A stretch of 64,000 nt of DNA from assembly GCF_022206305.1 (NCBI RefSeq), contig NZ_JAKOIW010000007.1, positions 62,001-126,000 of the forward strand, in the 5' to 3' direction. Below, one piece after another: positions 18,315-26,387 of this stretch (position 1 is its first letter; each line of letters begins with the position of its first letter). The translations under genes were made by a program, and so were the position numbers. Origin of the DNA: Gordonia sp. 'Campus'. GTDB taxonomy: Bacteria > Actinomycetota > Actinomycetes > Mycobacteriales > Mycobacteriaceae. Below the pieces are notes generated by a model, which saw only the letters and a program-made list of their open reading frames with translations, was not told where the DNA came from and ran no database searches.

Positions 18315-18899
18315 ATGATTGTCTCCCCGACGACGATCGACGAGAACATCCTCAACTGGGTGGTGACGAACCGTTCCGAACCGTGGATCTCGATCGCCGA
18401 GGTCATCACGCTGCTCGGCAACACCCTGACCCTCACTGCGCTCACCGTTGTCGCGGTGATCGCGCTGGCCTATCTGGGTCGGCGTGCGGACGCGGTGTTC
18501 CTCGGCCTCGGAGTGCTCGTCGGGTACGCACTCATGCAGACACTCAAATTCTCCTTCGCCCGGGATCGCCCGCCCCTCGAGGACCGGTTGCTCGAGATCG
18601 ACACCTTCTCGTATCCCTCGGGCCACGCGATGATGACGATGGTCGTGTTCGGGTTGTGCGCGGTCGCGGCGTACCGCGCCTCGGCGTGGGTGCGGACGCA
18701 TCGCTGGGTTCTGGCCTTGGCGCCGTTGCTGTCGATCCTGGTGGGACTCACCCGAATCCAACTCGCGGTGCACTGGACTACCGACGTGGTGTCGGGCTGG
18801 TTGTTCGGCGCGATCTGGGTCGTGCTGTGCACCTGGGTCCTGCTCCGATACGAAACGCGACGGGGCGCCGACTCCACGTCGGGGTCGCCAGGTCGCTGA
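18315..18899 (+). CDS. PAP2-family membrane phosphatase
   Basis: A 194-residue membrane protein with the type 2 phosphatidic acid phosphatase signature: KFSFARDRP (motif 1, K-x6-RP), YPSGHAM (motif 2) and LTRIQLAVHWTTD (motif 3, the catalytic His before x3-D; Thr replaces the usual Ser). About five hydrophobic helices place the site at the outer face. Likely substrates are lipid phosphates or undecaprenyl diphosphate; the sequence does not decide. GAGGAGT precedes the ATG. Confidence 0.88.
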   Translation: MIVSPTTIDENILNWVVTNRSEPWISIAEVITLLGNTLTLTALTVVAVIALAYLGRRADAVFLGLGVLVGYALMQTLKFSFARDRPPLEDRLLEIDTFSYPSGHAMMTMVVFGLCAVAAYRASAWVRTHRWVLALAPLLSILVGLTRIQLAVHWTTDVVSGWLFGAIWVVLCTWVLLRYETRRGADSTSGSPGR

Positions 18900-18919
18900 A
18901 CGTTCCCTGAACCAGACAG

Positions 18920-18938
18920 CGCCGCAGCCCCGGCGGCG
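18920..18938 (+). terminator. Hairpin after the PAP2 gene
   Basis: CGCCGC and GCGGCG pair around an AGCCCCG loop, followed by GGTTT, 20 bp after the PAP2 stop and between convergent genes. Short but GC-rich. Likely but unproven. Confidence 0.42.
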
Positions 18939-19012
18939 GTTTCACTGTGGAGTTGTCAAGGTACGGATGCGGTCCCGGGGTTGCCGGGTGCGGAAGGTGC
19001 TGCGCGGCGTGT

Positions 19013-20272
19013 TCAGGCGGCGTGGTCGAGTCGCATGGTGCGTCGGTTGTGGGCGGGTAGTGGGCGGCGGTGTGGGTCGATGGTGGCGGGCGGGATGAGC
19101 CAGGGATGCCGGTCGAAGCCCATCACGATGTCCCAGCCGTGGTGGTGGACTTGAGTGTGGCAGCGTTGGCAGAGCAGGCAGCCGTTGTCGAGGTCGGTGG
19201 TGCCGCCGTCGGCCCAGTGGGCGATGTGGTGGACCTGCGTGTGTGATGGTGGTGCACCGCATTTGATGCAGCACCGGTCGCGGACGACAACGGCTTTACG
19301 GAGGTGGGCGGGGAACAAGCGCCTGGTGTGTCCCATCTGTAGCGGCACGCCTTCGCCGTCGAGGACGATCTCGGTGAGTGATCCGTCGCAGGACACTTGT
19401 TTGGCGGTCGCCTGGCTGATCGATCCGGTCCATGGCAGGGCCGCCGGGTCGCCGGTGGCGGGGATGGTGACCATCAGCTGCGTGCGTGGGCTGCCGATGC
19501 TGTCGATGGTCGCGCCCAGTGCTGCTTGGTCGAGGATGAGTTCGAGAGCGTCGGCGCGACGTTGTTCTGCGGTGCGGCGGTCGTCGGCACCGTCGGGTTC
19601 GGGGCGTGGGCAGGCTCGTTCGTCGATCATGGTGAGGAACTTCTCGCCGATGGTCTGTGTGAGGTCGGCGCGGATGTCGACGCGTCCGTCGTCGGTGGTG
19701 TGGGCGTTGACCGCGTTCAGAGTCGAATCGTCGGCGGCGGGAATACTGGTGTCGGTGGCGTCGGCCAGGGTGTTGCCGATGGTGCGGGCGTGCTCGAGTA
19801 CTAGTGCCGGCGTCGCACCTGACAGTGCTTGGCCGAGCAGTTCGATCTCGTGAGAACCCTTGCCGTCATCCGAAAGCTTTTCAGGACAGCGTTTGTCGAT
19901 GTGCGTCACGCCGCGGACGATGGCGTCGACGATCTCGGTGGACAGTCGTCCGTCGCCGGCGTGGCGGGCGAGAGTAGGCCGCGCTGGTAGGGCGTCGACG
20001 ATGCGCATGATCCGGTGGGCGGCAGCGGGCGCGTAACCCATCTCGATCAACAACTTCTTGGTGGTGCTGCCCGCCTTCTGTGCGACGCCCAGTTCATCGA
20101 GTCGCATTGTGTAGAAGACGATCTGGTGATCGGCTGCGTTGCGAATCAACCGCAGGGTGTCCAGCGCGCCGAATGTCGTTCGGCCGCTGGGATCGTCGGC
20201 GGGCGGGGTGGTCTCGATGAGCCGTTCGAGGAGGGTGTCGAGCGCTGCCATGTTTCCAAGGTACTCGAACAT
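19013..20272 (-). CDS. DUF222/HNH endonuclease-type protein (13E12-like)
   Basis: A 419-residue protein of the actinobacterial 13E12/DUF222 group. The N-terminal part is the DUF222 helical domain (GYAPAAAHRIMRIVDALPARPTLA, GRLSTEIVDAIVRG). The C-terminal HNH nuclease-like domain has CCIKCG, HTQVHHIAHWADGGTTDLDN and CLLCQRCHTQVHHHGW, two Cys pairs for a structural zinc plus the HH/N/H active-site pattern. Such genes occur in many near-identical copies per genome; the role is unknown. ATG 20272 (MFEYLGN) is chosen as the usual family start; ATG 20251 and an upstream start at 20365 are possible. Confidence 0.85.
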   Translation of the reverse strand: MFEYLGNMAALDTLLERLIETTPPADDPSGRTTFGALDTLRLIRNAADHQIVFYTMRLDELGVAQKAGSTTKKLLIEMGYAPAAAHRIMRIVDALPARPTLARHAGDGRLSTEIVDAIVRGVTHIDKRCPEKLSDDGKGSHEIELLGQALSGATPALVLEHARTIGNTLADATDTSIPAADDSTLNAVNAHTTDDGRVDIRADLTQTIGEKFLTMIDERACPRPEPDGADDRRTAEQRRADALELILDQAALGATIDSIGSPRTQLMVTIPATGDPAALPWTGSISQATAKQVSCDGSLTEIVLDGEGVPLQMGHTRRLFPAHLRKAVVVRDRCCIKCGAPPSHTQVHHIAHWADGGTTDLDNGCLLCQRCHTQVHHHGWDIVMGFDRHPWLIPPATIDPHRRPLPAHNRRTMRLDHAA

Positions 20273-20664
20273 ACTGGCGAGAGCAAGAGCTGTCGCGAAG
20301 CCAAATATGTCGAATGTAGCTGCCAGACAACAATATTCGACGAAGTGCGCGTCAGTCGGTAACACCGGTGAACTCCAGTCACACCCGTCTCGACTTCTGC
20401 GCCAAATGGGGTGGTTTTGGTGCGCGAAGCCGCGTCGGCCGACACGGGCGAGTCGCAGACGACCTGCCTGCGTTTCCGGCGGCCGCCTGACACTTCCCAG
20501 GACGACGGCGCAGCGTTGTACCTCTTCGTGGTGACCCAGGCGGGCGTTCGTGCCCCGTCCTCGTATGTACCCCGGCGAGTCTGACGCCCCACCCGTCGAT
20601 GCACGTCCGTGCCGGTTTGCCCGGAATGTTGACGATTCGTCGGTACGCCGCGATACGGTCGGGT
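20273..20664. other. Intergenic region upstream of the HNH gene, 392 bp
   Basis: The part next to the HNH gene (20273-20370) is visibly richer in A and T than the surroundings (for example ACAACAATATTCGACGAAG) and probably holds its promoter or is the edge of an acquired segment. The rest shows no convincing gene, hairpin or repeat. A TACGGT box at 20654-20659 precedes the next ATG. Confidence 0.5.
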
Positions 20665-21915
20665 ATGGATTTCTCCCCGTCAGCGCGCTCGGCCGACCTG
20701 ACCGAACGCGTGCGCACCTTCGTGACCAACGAGATCGAGCCCGTCGAACCCGAGATCCATCGGGACATCAAGACCAGGCGCGACGAGAAGGGCGATCCGT
20801 GGGCGCCCTCGCCCATCATCGCGGAGCTGCAGAAGAAGGCCCGGTCGGAGGGTCTGTGGAACCTCTTCCTCCCTGCCGAGCACGCCGGTCGCTACGCGGC
20901 GGACTTCGGTACCGACGGTGGTGCCGGGCTCAGCAACATCGACTACGCGCCGATCGCCGAGGCGATGGGGTCGTCGGGACTCGCGCCGGTCATCTTCAAC
21001 TGCAATGCGCCCGACACCGGCAACATGGAGGTGCTGCTCCGGTACGGCACCGATGAGCAGCGCGAGCAGTGGCTGGAGCCGTTGCTGACCGCGGAGATCC
21101 GCAGTGCCTTCTGCATGACCGAGCCGGCCGTCGCGTCGTCGGATGCCACCAACATGGCCGCGACCGCGGTGCTCGACGGCGACGACGTCGTCATCAACGG
21201 GACCAAGTGGTTCTCCACCGGCGTCGGCCACCCCGACTGCAAGGTCCTCATCTTCATGGGCGTCACCGACGCGGAGGCGGACCGCAAGGCGCGCCACACC
21301 ATGGTGCTGATCCCCATCGACGCGCCGGGCGTCACCATCGACCGGATGCTCACCACCATGGGCTACTTCGACGAGCCGTTCGGCCACGGCGAGGTCAGCT
21401 TCGACAACGTCCGCGTCCCGGCGTCGAACATCCTGCTCGGACCCGGCCGGGCATTCGAGATCGCGCAGGGACGGCTCGGACCGGGCCGCGTCCACCACTG
21501 CATGCGGGCCATCGGTCTCGCCGAGCGGGCGCTGGAACTCGGTGTGCGGCGCGCACTCTCGCGTGAGGCCTTCGGTAAGCAACTCGCGCGCCTGGGCGGC
21601 AACAGCGAACGTATCGCCGACGCCCGGATCGCGATCAACCGATCGCGCCTGCTCGTCCATCACGCCGCGTGGCTCCTCGACCAGGGGATGTCCCGCGAAG
21701 CGCTCTCGGCCGTCAGCGAGATCAAGGTCGAGGTGCCCAACATGGCCCTCGACGTCATCGACCTCGCCATCCAGCTCCACGGCGGGGCCGGCCTCACCGA
21801 CGATTTCCCCCTCGCCTCGGCGTGGGTCGGGGCGCGGTCGCTCCGGCTCGCCGACGGTCCGGATGAGGTGCACCGCAACGTGGTTGCGCGCATCGAATTC
21901 GGCAAGTACCGCTGA
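20665..21915 (+). CDS. Acyl-CoA dehydrogenase, ACAD10/11-type
   Basis: A 416-residue acyl-CoA dehydrogenase whose start (ATG 20665, MDFSPSARSADL) is preceded by TACGGT five bases upstream and no ribosome site, so the transcript may be leaderless. Features: KGDPWAPSPII, CMTEPAVASSDATNM, ING-TKWFSTGVGHPDCK, LGPGRVHHCMRAIGLAERAL, REAFGKQLA and LHGGAGLTDDFPLA. These resemble the dehydrogenase half of human ACAD10/ACAD11. The neighbouring phosphotransferase gene, 15 bp downstream, corresponds to their N-terminal kinase half. Confidence 0.93.
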   Translation: MDFSPSARSADLTERVRTFVTNEIEPVEPEIHRDIKTRRDEKGDPWAPSPIIAELQKKARSEGLWNLFLPAEHAGRYAADFGTDGGAGLSNIDYAPIAEAMGSSGLAPVIFNCNAPDTGNMEVLLRYGTDEQREQWLEPLLTAEIRSAFCMTEPAVASSDATNMAATAVLDGDDVVINGTKWFSTGVGHPDCKVLIFMGVTDAEADRKARHTMVLIPIDAPGVTIDRMLTTMGYFDEPFGHGEVSFDNVRVPASNILLGPGRAFEIAQGRLGPGRVHHCMRAIGLAERALELGVRRALSREAFGKQLARLGGNSERIADARIAINRSRLLVHHAAWLLDQGMSREALSAVSEIKVEVPNMALDVIDLAIQLHGGAGLTDDFPLASAWVGARSLRLADGPDEVHRNVVARIEFGKYR

Positions 21916-21930
21916 GACAGGGAGAGACGA

Positions 21931-23001
21931 ATGGCTGACGAGGTCGCCGGCGCGGGAGAGGTCCGCACCGAAGATGCGTTCGACGTCGAGACGGTGGCGA
22001 AGTGGCTCGAGGCTCATGCCGCGGACCCCGCCGGGCTCGACGCTGTGCCCGAGGTGCGCCAGTTCGGCGGCGGCGCCTCCAATCTCACCTATCTGCTGCG
22101 TTATCCGACCCAGGACCTGATCCTGCGCCGGGCGCCACGGGGCACCAAGGCGCGCGGCGCGCACGACATGGCACGGGAGTACCGGATTCAATCCGAGCTG
22201 GCGGGTGCCATCCGCTACATCGCACCGATGGTCGCGTTCTGCGACGATCCGTCGGTGCTGGGTGCCGACTTCTATGTGATGGGGCGGATCGACGGCGTCA
22301 TCCCGCGCACCGAATGGCCCTCCGACGTGCCGCTCGACGCGGATCAGGCGCGACAACTGTGCTCGAACTTCGTCGACACCCTCGTCGAGGTCCACTCCGT
22401 CGATCCGGATGAGACCGGGCTCGGCGACCTCGGTAAGGGCCGTGGGTACGTCCGCCGCCAGGTCGACGGCTGGACCACACGATTCCGCAACGCACACACC
22501 GACGACGTGCCCGACTTCGAGCGGACAATGGTGTGGCTGGCCGAGAATCAGCCCGACGATGTCGCGAACTGCGTCATCCACAACGATTTCAAGCTCGACA
22601 ACGTGGTGCTCGACAAGGACGACCCCACGCGCGTGATCGGCATCCTCGACTGGGAGATGGCGACGCTCGGAGACCCGCTGATGGACGTGGCGGGATCGAT
22701 GGCGTACTGGATCCAGGCCGACGACCCGGAAGCCATGCAGTTGATGCGCCGTGTTCCGACGCACCTACCCGGCATGATCAGTCGCGCCGAGTTCGTCGAA
22801 ATGTATTGCGAGCGAATGGGTTTTGACATGTCGCCGGAGCGGTGGCGCTGGTACGAGGTGTTCGGGCTGTTCCGTGCCGGCGCCATCGCCCAGCAGATCT
22901 ACTACCGCTACTACCACGGCCAGACCACCAACAAGGCGTTCGAGCGCCTCGGGTACGCGGTGGGGATCATCGCTCAGCGACTGGACGACCTGGTCGTGTA
23001 G
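21931..23001 (+). CDS. Phosphotransferase (APH fold), ACAD10/11 kinase-domain type
   Basis: A 356-residue aminoglycoside phosphotransferase-fold kinase. VRQFGGGASNLTYLLRYP resembles the nucleotide-binding hairpin, VIHNDFKLDNVVLD is the catalytic loop (Asp general base, Asn metal ligand), and GILDWEMATLGDPLMDVA holds the metal-binding Asp. GGGAGAG precedes the ATG. It follows the acyl-CoA dehydrogenase at 15 bp, so they form one operon. In mammals the same two domains are fused in ACAD10/11, where the kinase phosphorylates 4-hydroxyacyl-CoA and the dehydrogenase processes the product; antibiotic modification is unlikely. Confidence 0.92.
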   Translation: MADEVAGAGEVRTEDAFDVETVAKWLEAHAADPAGLDAVPEVRQFGGGASNLTYLLRYPTQDLILRRAPRGTKARGAHDMAREYRIQSELAGAIRYIAPMVAFCDDPSVLGADFYVMGRIDGVIPRTEWPSDVPLDADQARQLCSNFVDTLVEVHSVDPDETGLGDLGKGRGYVRRQVDGWTTRFRNAHTDDVPDFERTMVWLAENQPDDVANCVIHNDFKLDNVVLDKDDPTRVIGILDWEMATLGDPLMDVAGSMAYWIQADDPEAMQLMRRVPTHLPGMISRAEFVEMYCERMGFDMSPERWRWYEVFGLFRAGAIAQQIYYRYYHGQTTNKAFERLGYAVGIIAQRLDDLVV

Positions 23002-23023
23002 CCGCCTGTACAGAAGGGCCGCC

Positions 23024-24508
23024 ATGGCCGACGAAGTGCTCACCCCATCCAGCGCGGACGATGAGTTCCGCACCGGCGGCTACCGCCCCGAACTCCGCCG
23101 GACGCTCGGCGGGTTCGCGGTGTTCGCGATCTCCTTCGCGTTCATCTCGGTCGCGGTGGGCGTCTTCGCGACCTACGGTGACGTGCTCGCCACCGCCGGC
23201 CCCGTGGGGATCTGGCTGTGGATCGTCGCCGCCATCGGGCAGACGCTGATCGCGCTGGTCGTCGCACAATTCGCCGCCCGCATCGCACTGAGCGGGTCGT
23301 CGTACCAGTGGGCGTCGAGGCTCGCGAACCCCAGGGTCGGCTGGATGTTCGGCTGGTTGAGCTTCTGGTACCTGGCCATCGCCGTGGTCGCGATGGACAA
23401 CGCGCTGGCCAGCCAGGCGTTGATGCCCCTGTTCGGCATGGCCGAGGACGAGTCCGTGGCGCGGATCATGACCGTCGTCATCCTCGTCGTCCAGGCCATC
23501 CTCGTCATCGCGTCGACCCGACTGCTGGGTCTGTTCACCTCGGGCGCCGTCGCCGTCGAACTCGCGATCGTCGCGATCCTCGTCGTCGGACTGGCCGTGG
23601 TGATGGTGGTGACCGGCAGCGGGCACCCCGGCAACCTGGGCTCGCGCGGCATCGCGGCGGGCGCAGCGGACTACTGGGCCATCGGCGGGGGAGTGATGGC
23701 CGCGATGGTCATGGGCCTGACGACCCTGGTGGGTTTCGACTCCGCGGCGAACCTCGCCGAGGAGGCGAAGGACCCGTTCCGCAGCGTTCCTCGCGCGATC
23801 GTCGGTTCGGTGGTTGCGGCCGCGGTGGTCGGGCTGGTCTTCCTCATCGTGCTGACCGTGGCCATCGAGGACGTCGCCGCGATCAGCCGGGACGGCTCAC
23901 CGGTCGCGGCCATCATCCGGGGCCAGCTCGGGTCGGTCGCCGAACGGGTCCTGCTCGTGTGCATCGCGTTCGCGATGTTCGGCGCGGGCATGGTGGTGAT
24001 GGCCGCGTGCGCCCGGCAGGTGTTCGCGATGGCCAGGGACGGCCGGTTCCCGGCGCATCGGCTGATGCGACGGGTCAGTCCGCGCACCCAGACCCCGGTC
24101 CCGGCGACCCTTCTCATCCTCGGCGTCGGCGTGGTGCTGATGGTCGCGCTGCCGGGTTCGGCCCTCATCGAACTGATCGTGGCCTCGACTATCCTTCCCG
24201 CCCTCATCTACGGCGGGATCGTCGTTCTCTATCTCGTCGTCCGAAAGCGACTGGAGCGCAAGGAAGGCGGGTTCAGCCTCGGACGCATGGAACTGCCGAT
24301 TGCGGTCGCCGCGCTGATCTGGGTGGTGTTCGCGCTGTTCGTCCTGGTCACTCCCGACGACGCCACCGTGCCCACCTTCGTGGTGCTGGGTCTGATCGCC
24401 GCGGGGGCGGTGTACTTCGCGGTGATGATGGTGTGGAATCGCGACGTCCTCGACCACGAGCCCGGCGTCGACGAATTCGCTCCGGCGGGCGACGGACCGA
24501 AGGACTAG
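23024..24508 (+). CDS. APC-family amino acid permease
   Basis: A 494-residue integral membrane protein with about 12 helices. The N-terminus ELRRTLGGFAVFAISFAFISV and LSGSSYQWASRLANPRVGWMFGWL match APC permeases of the amino acid/choline type; GFDSAANLAEEAKDPFRSVPRAI is the cytoplasmic loop signature. It starts 22 bp after the kinase gene and may supply or export the substrate of the upstream acyl-CoA pair; that link is only positional. Its TAG stop shares CTAG with the stop of the convergent DUF2530 gene. Confidence 0.9.
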   Translation: MADEVLTPSSADDEFRTGGYRPELRRTLGGFAVFAISFAFISVAVGVFATYGDVLATAGPVGIWLWIVAAIGQTLIALVVAQFAARIALSGSSYQWASRLANPRVGWMFGWLSFWYLAIAVVAMDNALASQALMPLFGMAEDESVARIMTVVILVVQAILVIASTRLLGLFTSGAVAVELAIVAILVVGLAVVMVVTGSGHPGNLGSRGIAAGAADYWAIGGGVMAAMVMGLTTLVGFDSAANLAEEAKDPFRSVPRAIVGSVVAAAVVGLVFLIVLTVAIEDVAAISRDGSPVAAIIRGQLGSVAERVLLVCIAFAMFGAGMVVMAACARQVFAMARDGRFPAHRLMRRVSPRTQTPVPATLLILGVGVVLMVALPGSALIELIVASTILPALIYGGIVVLYLVVRKRLERKEGGFSLGRMELPIAVAALIWVVFALFVLVTPDDATVPTFVVLGLIAAGAVYFAVMMVWNRDVLDHEPGVDEFAPAGDGPKD

Positions 24509-24753
24509 TCGAGACCCTCCTGCGCACCGCGGGCGCCGCGTCGGACGCCGGCGCGCTGCACCAGTACGATCGTCGTGCCCAGGAGTCCGACGCCGAGGCC
24601 CACCAGGCAGATGGTCAGCGTGCGGTCACCGCCGAGATCGGTCACGGCGACGATCACGGTCGCCACGACCCACGCGATCATGCCGACCACGATCACCGGC
24701 TCGGGCGCGCGCAGGGCGCGGGGGAGTTCGGGGATCTCGACTGTCACGGACAT
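24505..24753 (-). CDS. DUF2530 small membrane protein (Rv0879c-like)
   Basis: An 82-residue protein MSVTVEIPELPRALRAPEPV... with two hydrophobic segments (about 19-38 and 47-66) and a basic/acidic tail. Family DUF2530, function unknown. The reading stays open far upstream across the purine permease gene, but that extension is antisense shadow; ATG 24753 is supported by a TACCCT box seven bases before it. Convergent and 4 bp overlapped with the APC permease; divergent from the purine permease across 24 bp. Confidence 0.78.
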   Translation of the reverse strand: MSVTVEIPELPRALRAPEPVIVVGMIAWVVATVIVAVTDLGGDRTLTICLVGLGVGLLGTTIVLVQRAGVRRGARGAQEGLD

Positions 24754-24760
24754 GGACAAC

Positions 24761-24770
24761 AGGGTAGCTT
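24761..24770. promoter_or_regulatory. Overlapping divergent -10 boxes
   Basis: Between DUF2530 (minus) and the purine permease (plus) only 24 bp remain. TAGCTT (24765-24770) lies 7 bp before the GTG of the permease, and TACCCT (minus strand, 24766-24761) lies 7 bp before the ATG of DUF2530. The two boxes share the TA at 24765-24766. This geometry predicts mutually exclusive, leaderless transcripts. Confidence 0.5.
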
Positions 24771-24777
24771 TCGGAAC

Positions 24778-26280
24778 GTGCCAAACGACGTGCCCAGTGA
24801 GTCTCGCGATCTGAGGTCCTCCACGACACCGAGCGACCCCGGCCCGCGCGGCCCCCTCGACAGGTTCTTCAAGATCTCCGAACGGGGGTCGACGATCAAC
24901 CGCGAATTCCGCGGTGGCCTCGTCACCTTCTTCACGATGGCCTACATCGTGGTGCTGAACCCGATCATCATCGGCGGCATCCCCGGCGGCGACAAGAACG
25001 CCGATGTGCTGGGCAACGTGCTCCCGCTCGCTCAGGTCGCGGCGGTCACGGCCCTGGTCGCGGGCGTCATGTCTATCCTGTTCGGCCTGGTCGCGAACTA
25101 TCCGTTCGCGATCGCCGCAGGCCTCGGCATCAACAGTCTGCTCGCGGTGTCGATCGCCCCGCAGGTGACCTGGCCCGAGGCGATGGGCCTGGTCGTCGTC
25201 GACGGCATCATCATCGTGTTGCTGGCCGTCACCGGATTCCGCACCGCGGTGTTCAACGCGGTGCCGACCGAGCTCAAAGCCGCGATCGCGGCCGGCATCG
25301 GTTTGTTCATCGCGTTCATCGGCTTCGTCGACGCCGGGTTCGTCAAGCGCATCCCCGACGCCGCGGGTACCACCGTGCCGGTCCAACTGGGCACCGACAA
25401 TTCGATCGCGACCATCCCGACCCTCATCTTCGCCATCGGCGTCCTGCTGATGGGGGTCCTCGTGGTGCGAAAGGTCCCCGGCGGGCTGCTGATCGGCATC
25501 GCGATCACCACGGTTCTGTCGATCGTGCTCGAGCGGATCTTCGATTACGGGTCGAGCATCGACAACCCGTCGGGTTGGGGACTCAGCGTCCCGGACATCC
25601 CCAACACCCTGGGCGGGCTTCCCGATCTCAGCCTCGTGGGCGACGTCGACCTGTTCGGCGCGTTCACACGCATCGGTGTCCTGGCGGCGTCGGTCCTGGT
25701 CTTCGCCCTGGTGCTGTCGAACTTCTTCGACGCGATGGGCACGATGACCGGCCTCGGCAAGGAAGCCGAACTCGCCGACGAGAAGGGAAACCTGCCCGGC
25801 ATCGGCCGCGCCCTGGTGGTCGAGGGCACCGGCGCAATCGCCGGCGGTGCCGCATCGGCATCGTCGAACACGGTCTTCGTCGAGTCGGCATCCGGCATTG
25901 CCGAAGGTGCGCGGACCGGCCTCGCGAACGTCGTGACGGGCGTCTTGTTCCTGGTGGCGATGTTCCTGACACCCATCTACGAGGTGATCCCGCTCGAAGC
26001 CGTCACCCCGGCACTCGTTGTGGTGGGCGCGATGATGATCGGCCAGCTGACCGCGGTCGACTTCCGTCGCTTCGACTACGCGTTGCCGGCCTTCCTCACC
26101 GTCGTCAGCATGCCGTTCACCTACTCGATCGCCAACGGCATCGGCATCGGGTTCATCAGCTGGGTGGTGATGGCGACCGCCGCGGGCAAGGCGCGTACCG
26201 TGCACCCGTTGCTGTGGCTGGTTGCGGCCGTGTTCGTGGCCTACTTCGCGCGCGGACCCATCTCCGACCTCATCGGGTGA
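24778..26280 (+). CDS. NCS2/AzgA-type purine permease
   Basis: A 500-residue membrane transporter of the xanthine-uracil (NCS2) family, closest in motif content to AzgA-type adenine/guanine/hypoxanthine importers. Motifs: GLVTFFTMAYIVVLNP, FAIAAGLGINSLLAV, SNFFDAMGTMTGLG, and SNTVFVESASGIAEGARTGL. The GTG at 24778 has no good ribosome site but has a TAGCTT box at the right distance for a leaderless mRNA. Longer upstream readings enter unrelated frames of the APC permease. Confidence 0.93.
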   Translation: MPNDVPSESRDLRSSTTPSDPGPRGPLDRFFKISERGSTINREFRGGLVTFFTMAYIVVLNPIIIGGIPGGDKNADVLGNVLPLAQVAAVTALVAGVMSILFGLVANYPFAIAAGLGINSLLAVSIAPQVTWPEAMGLVVVDGIIIVLLAVTGFRTAVFNAVPTELKAAIAAGIGLFIAFIGFVDAGFVKRIPDAAGTTVPVQLGTDNSIATIPTLIFAIGVLLMGVLVVRKVPGGLLIGIAITTVLSIVLERIFDYGSSIDNPSGWGLSVPDIPNTLGGLPDLSLVGDVDLFGAFTRIGVLAASVLVFALVLSNFFDAMGTMTGLGKEAELADEKGNLPGIGRALVVEGTGAIAGGAASASSNTVFVESASGIAEGARTGLANVVTGVLFLVAMFLTPIYEVIPLEAVTPALVVVGAMMIGQLTAVDFRRFDYALPAFLTVVSMPFTYSIANGIGIGFISWVVMATAAGKARTVHPLLWLVAAVFVAYFARGPISDLIG

Positions 26281-26363
26281 GCCGACACCTCGGCTTCGCC
26301 GTCCGGATGATGGGCCCGTGTCGTCCACACAGTTCAATTTCGCTTTGCGTAGGGTTTCATGCT

Positions 26364-26381
26364 GGTCAACTGACCTACCCT
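26364..26381 (+). promoter_or_regulatory. MarR-type operator and leaderless promoter
   Basis: GGTCA-AC-TGACC (26364-26375), a 5-bp inverted repeat, abuts TACCCT (26376-26381), which is 6 bp before the marR ATG. The layout suits autorepression by blocking the -10 region. Confidence 0.5.
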
Positions 26382-26387
26382 TGATGG

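Noticed and set aside
20680..22764. 694-codon minus-strand frame across the acyl-CoA dehydrogenase and kinase genes
   Set aside because: It spans two well-supported genes in antisense and has shadow-like composition with no family resemblance.
21931..23001. Aminoglycoside resistance phosphotransferase
   Set aside because: The fold is APH-like, but pairing with an acyl-CoA dehydrogenase and ACAD10/11-type motifs make a metabolic kinase far more likely.
24505..26337. 610-codon minus-strand frame covering the purine permease
   Set aside because: Only the last 82 codons (DUF2530) look like a protein; the rest is antisense to the permease.
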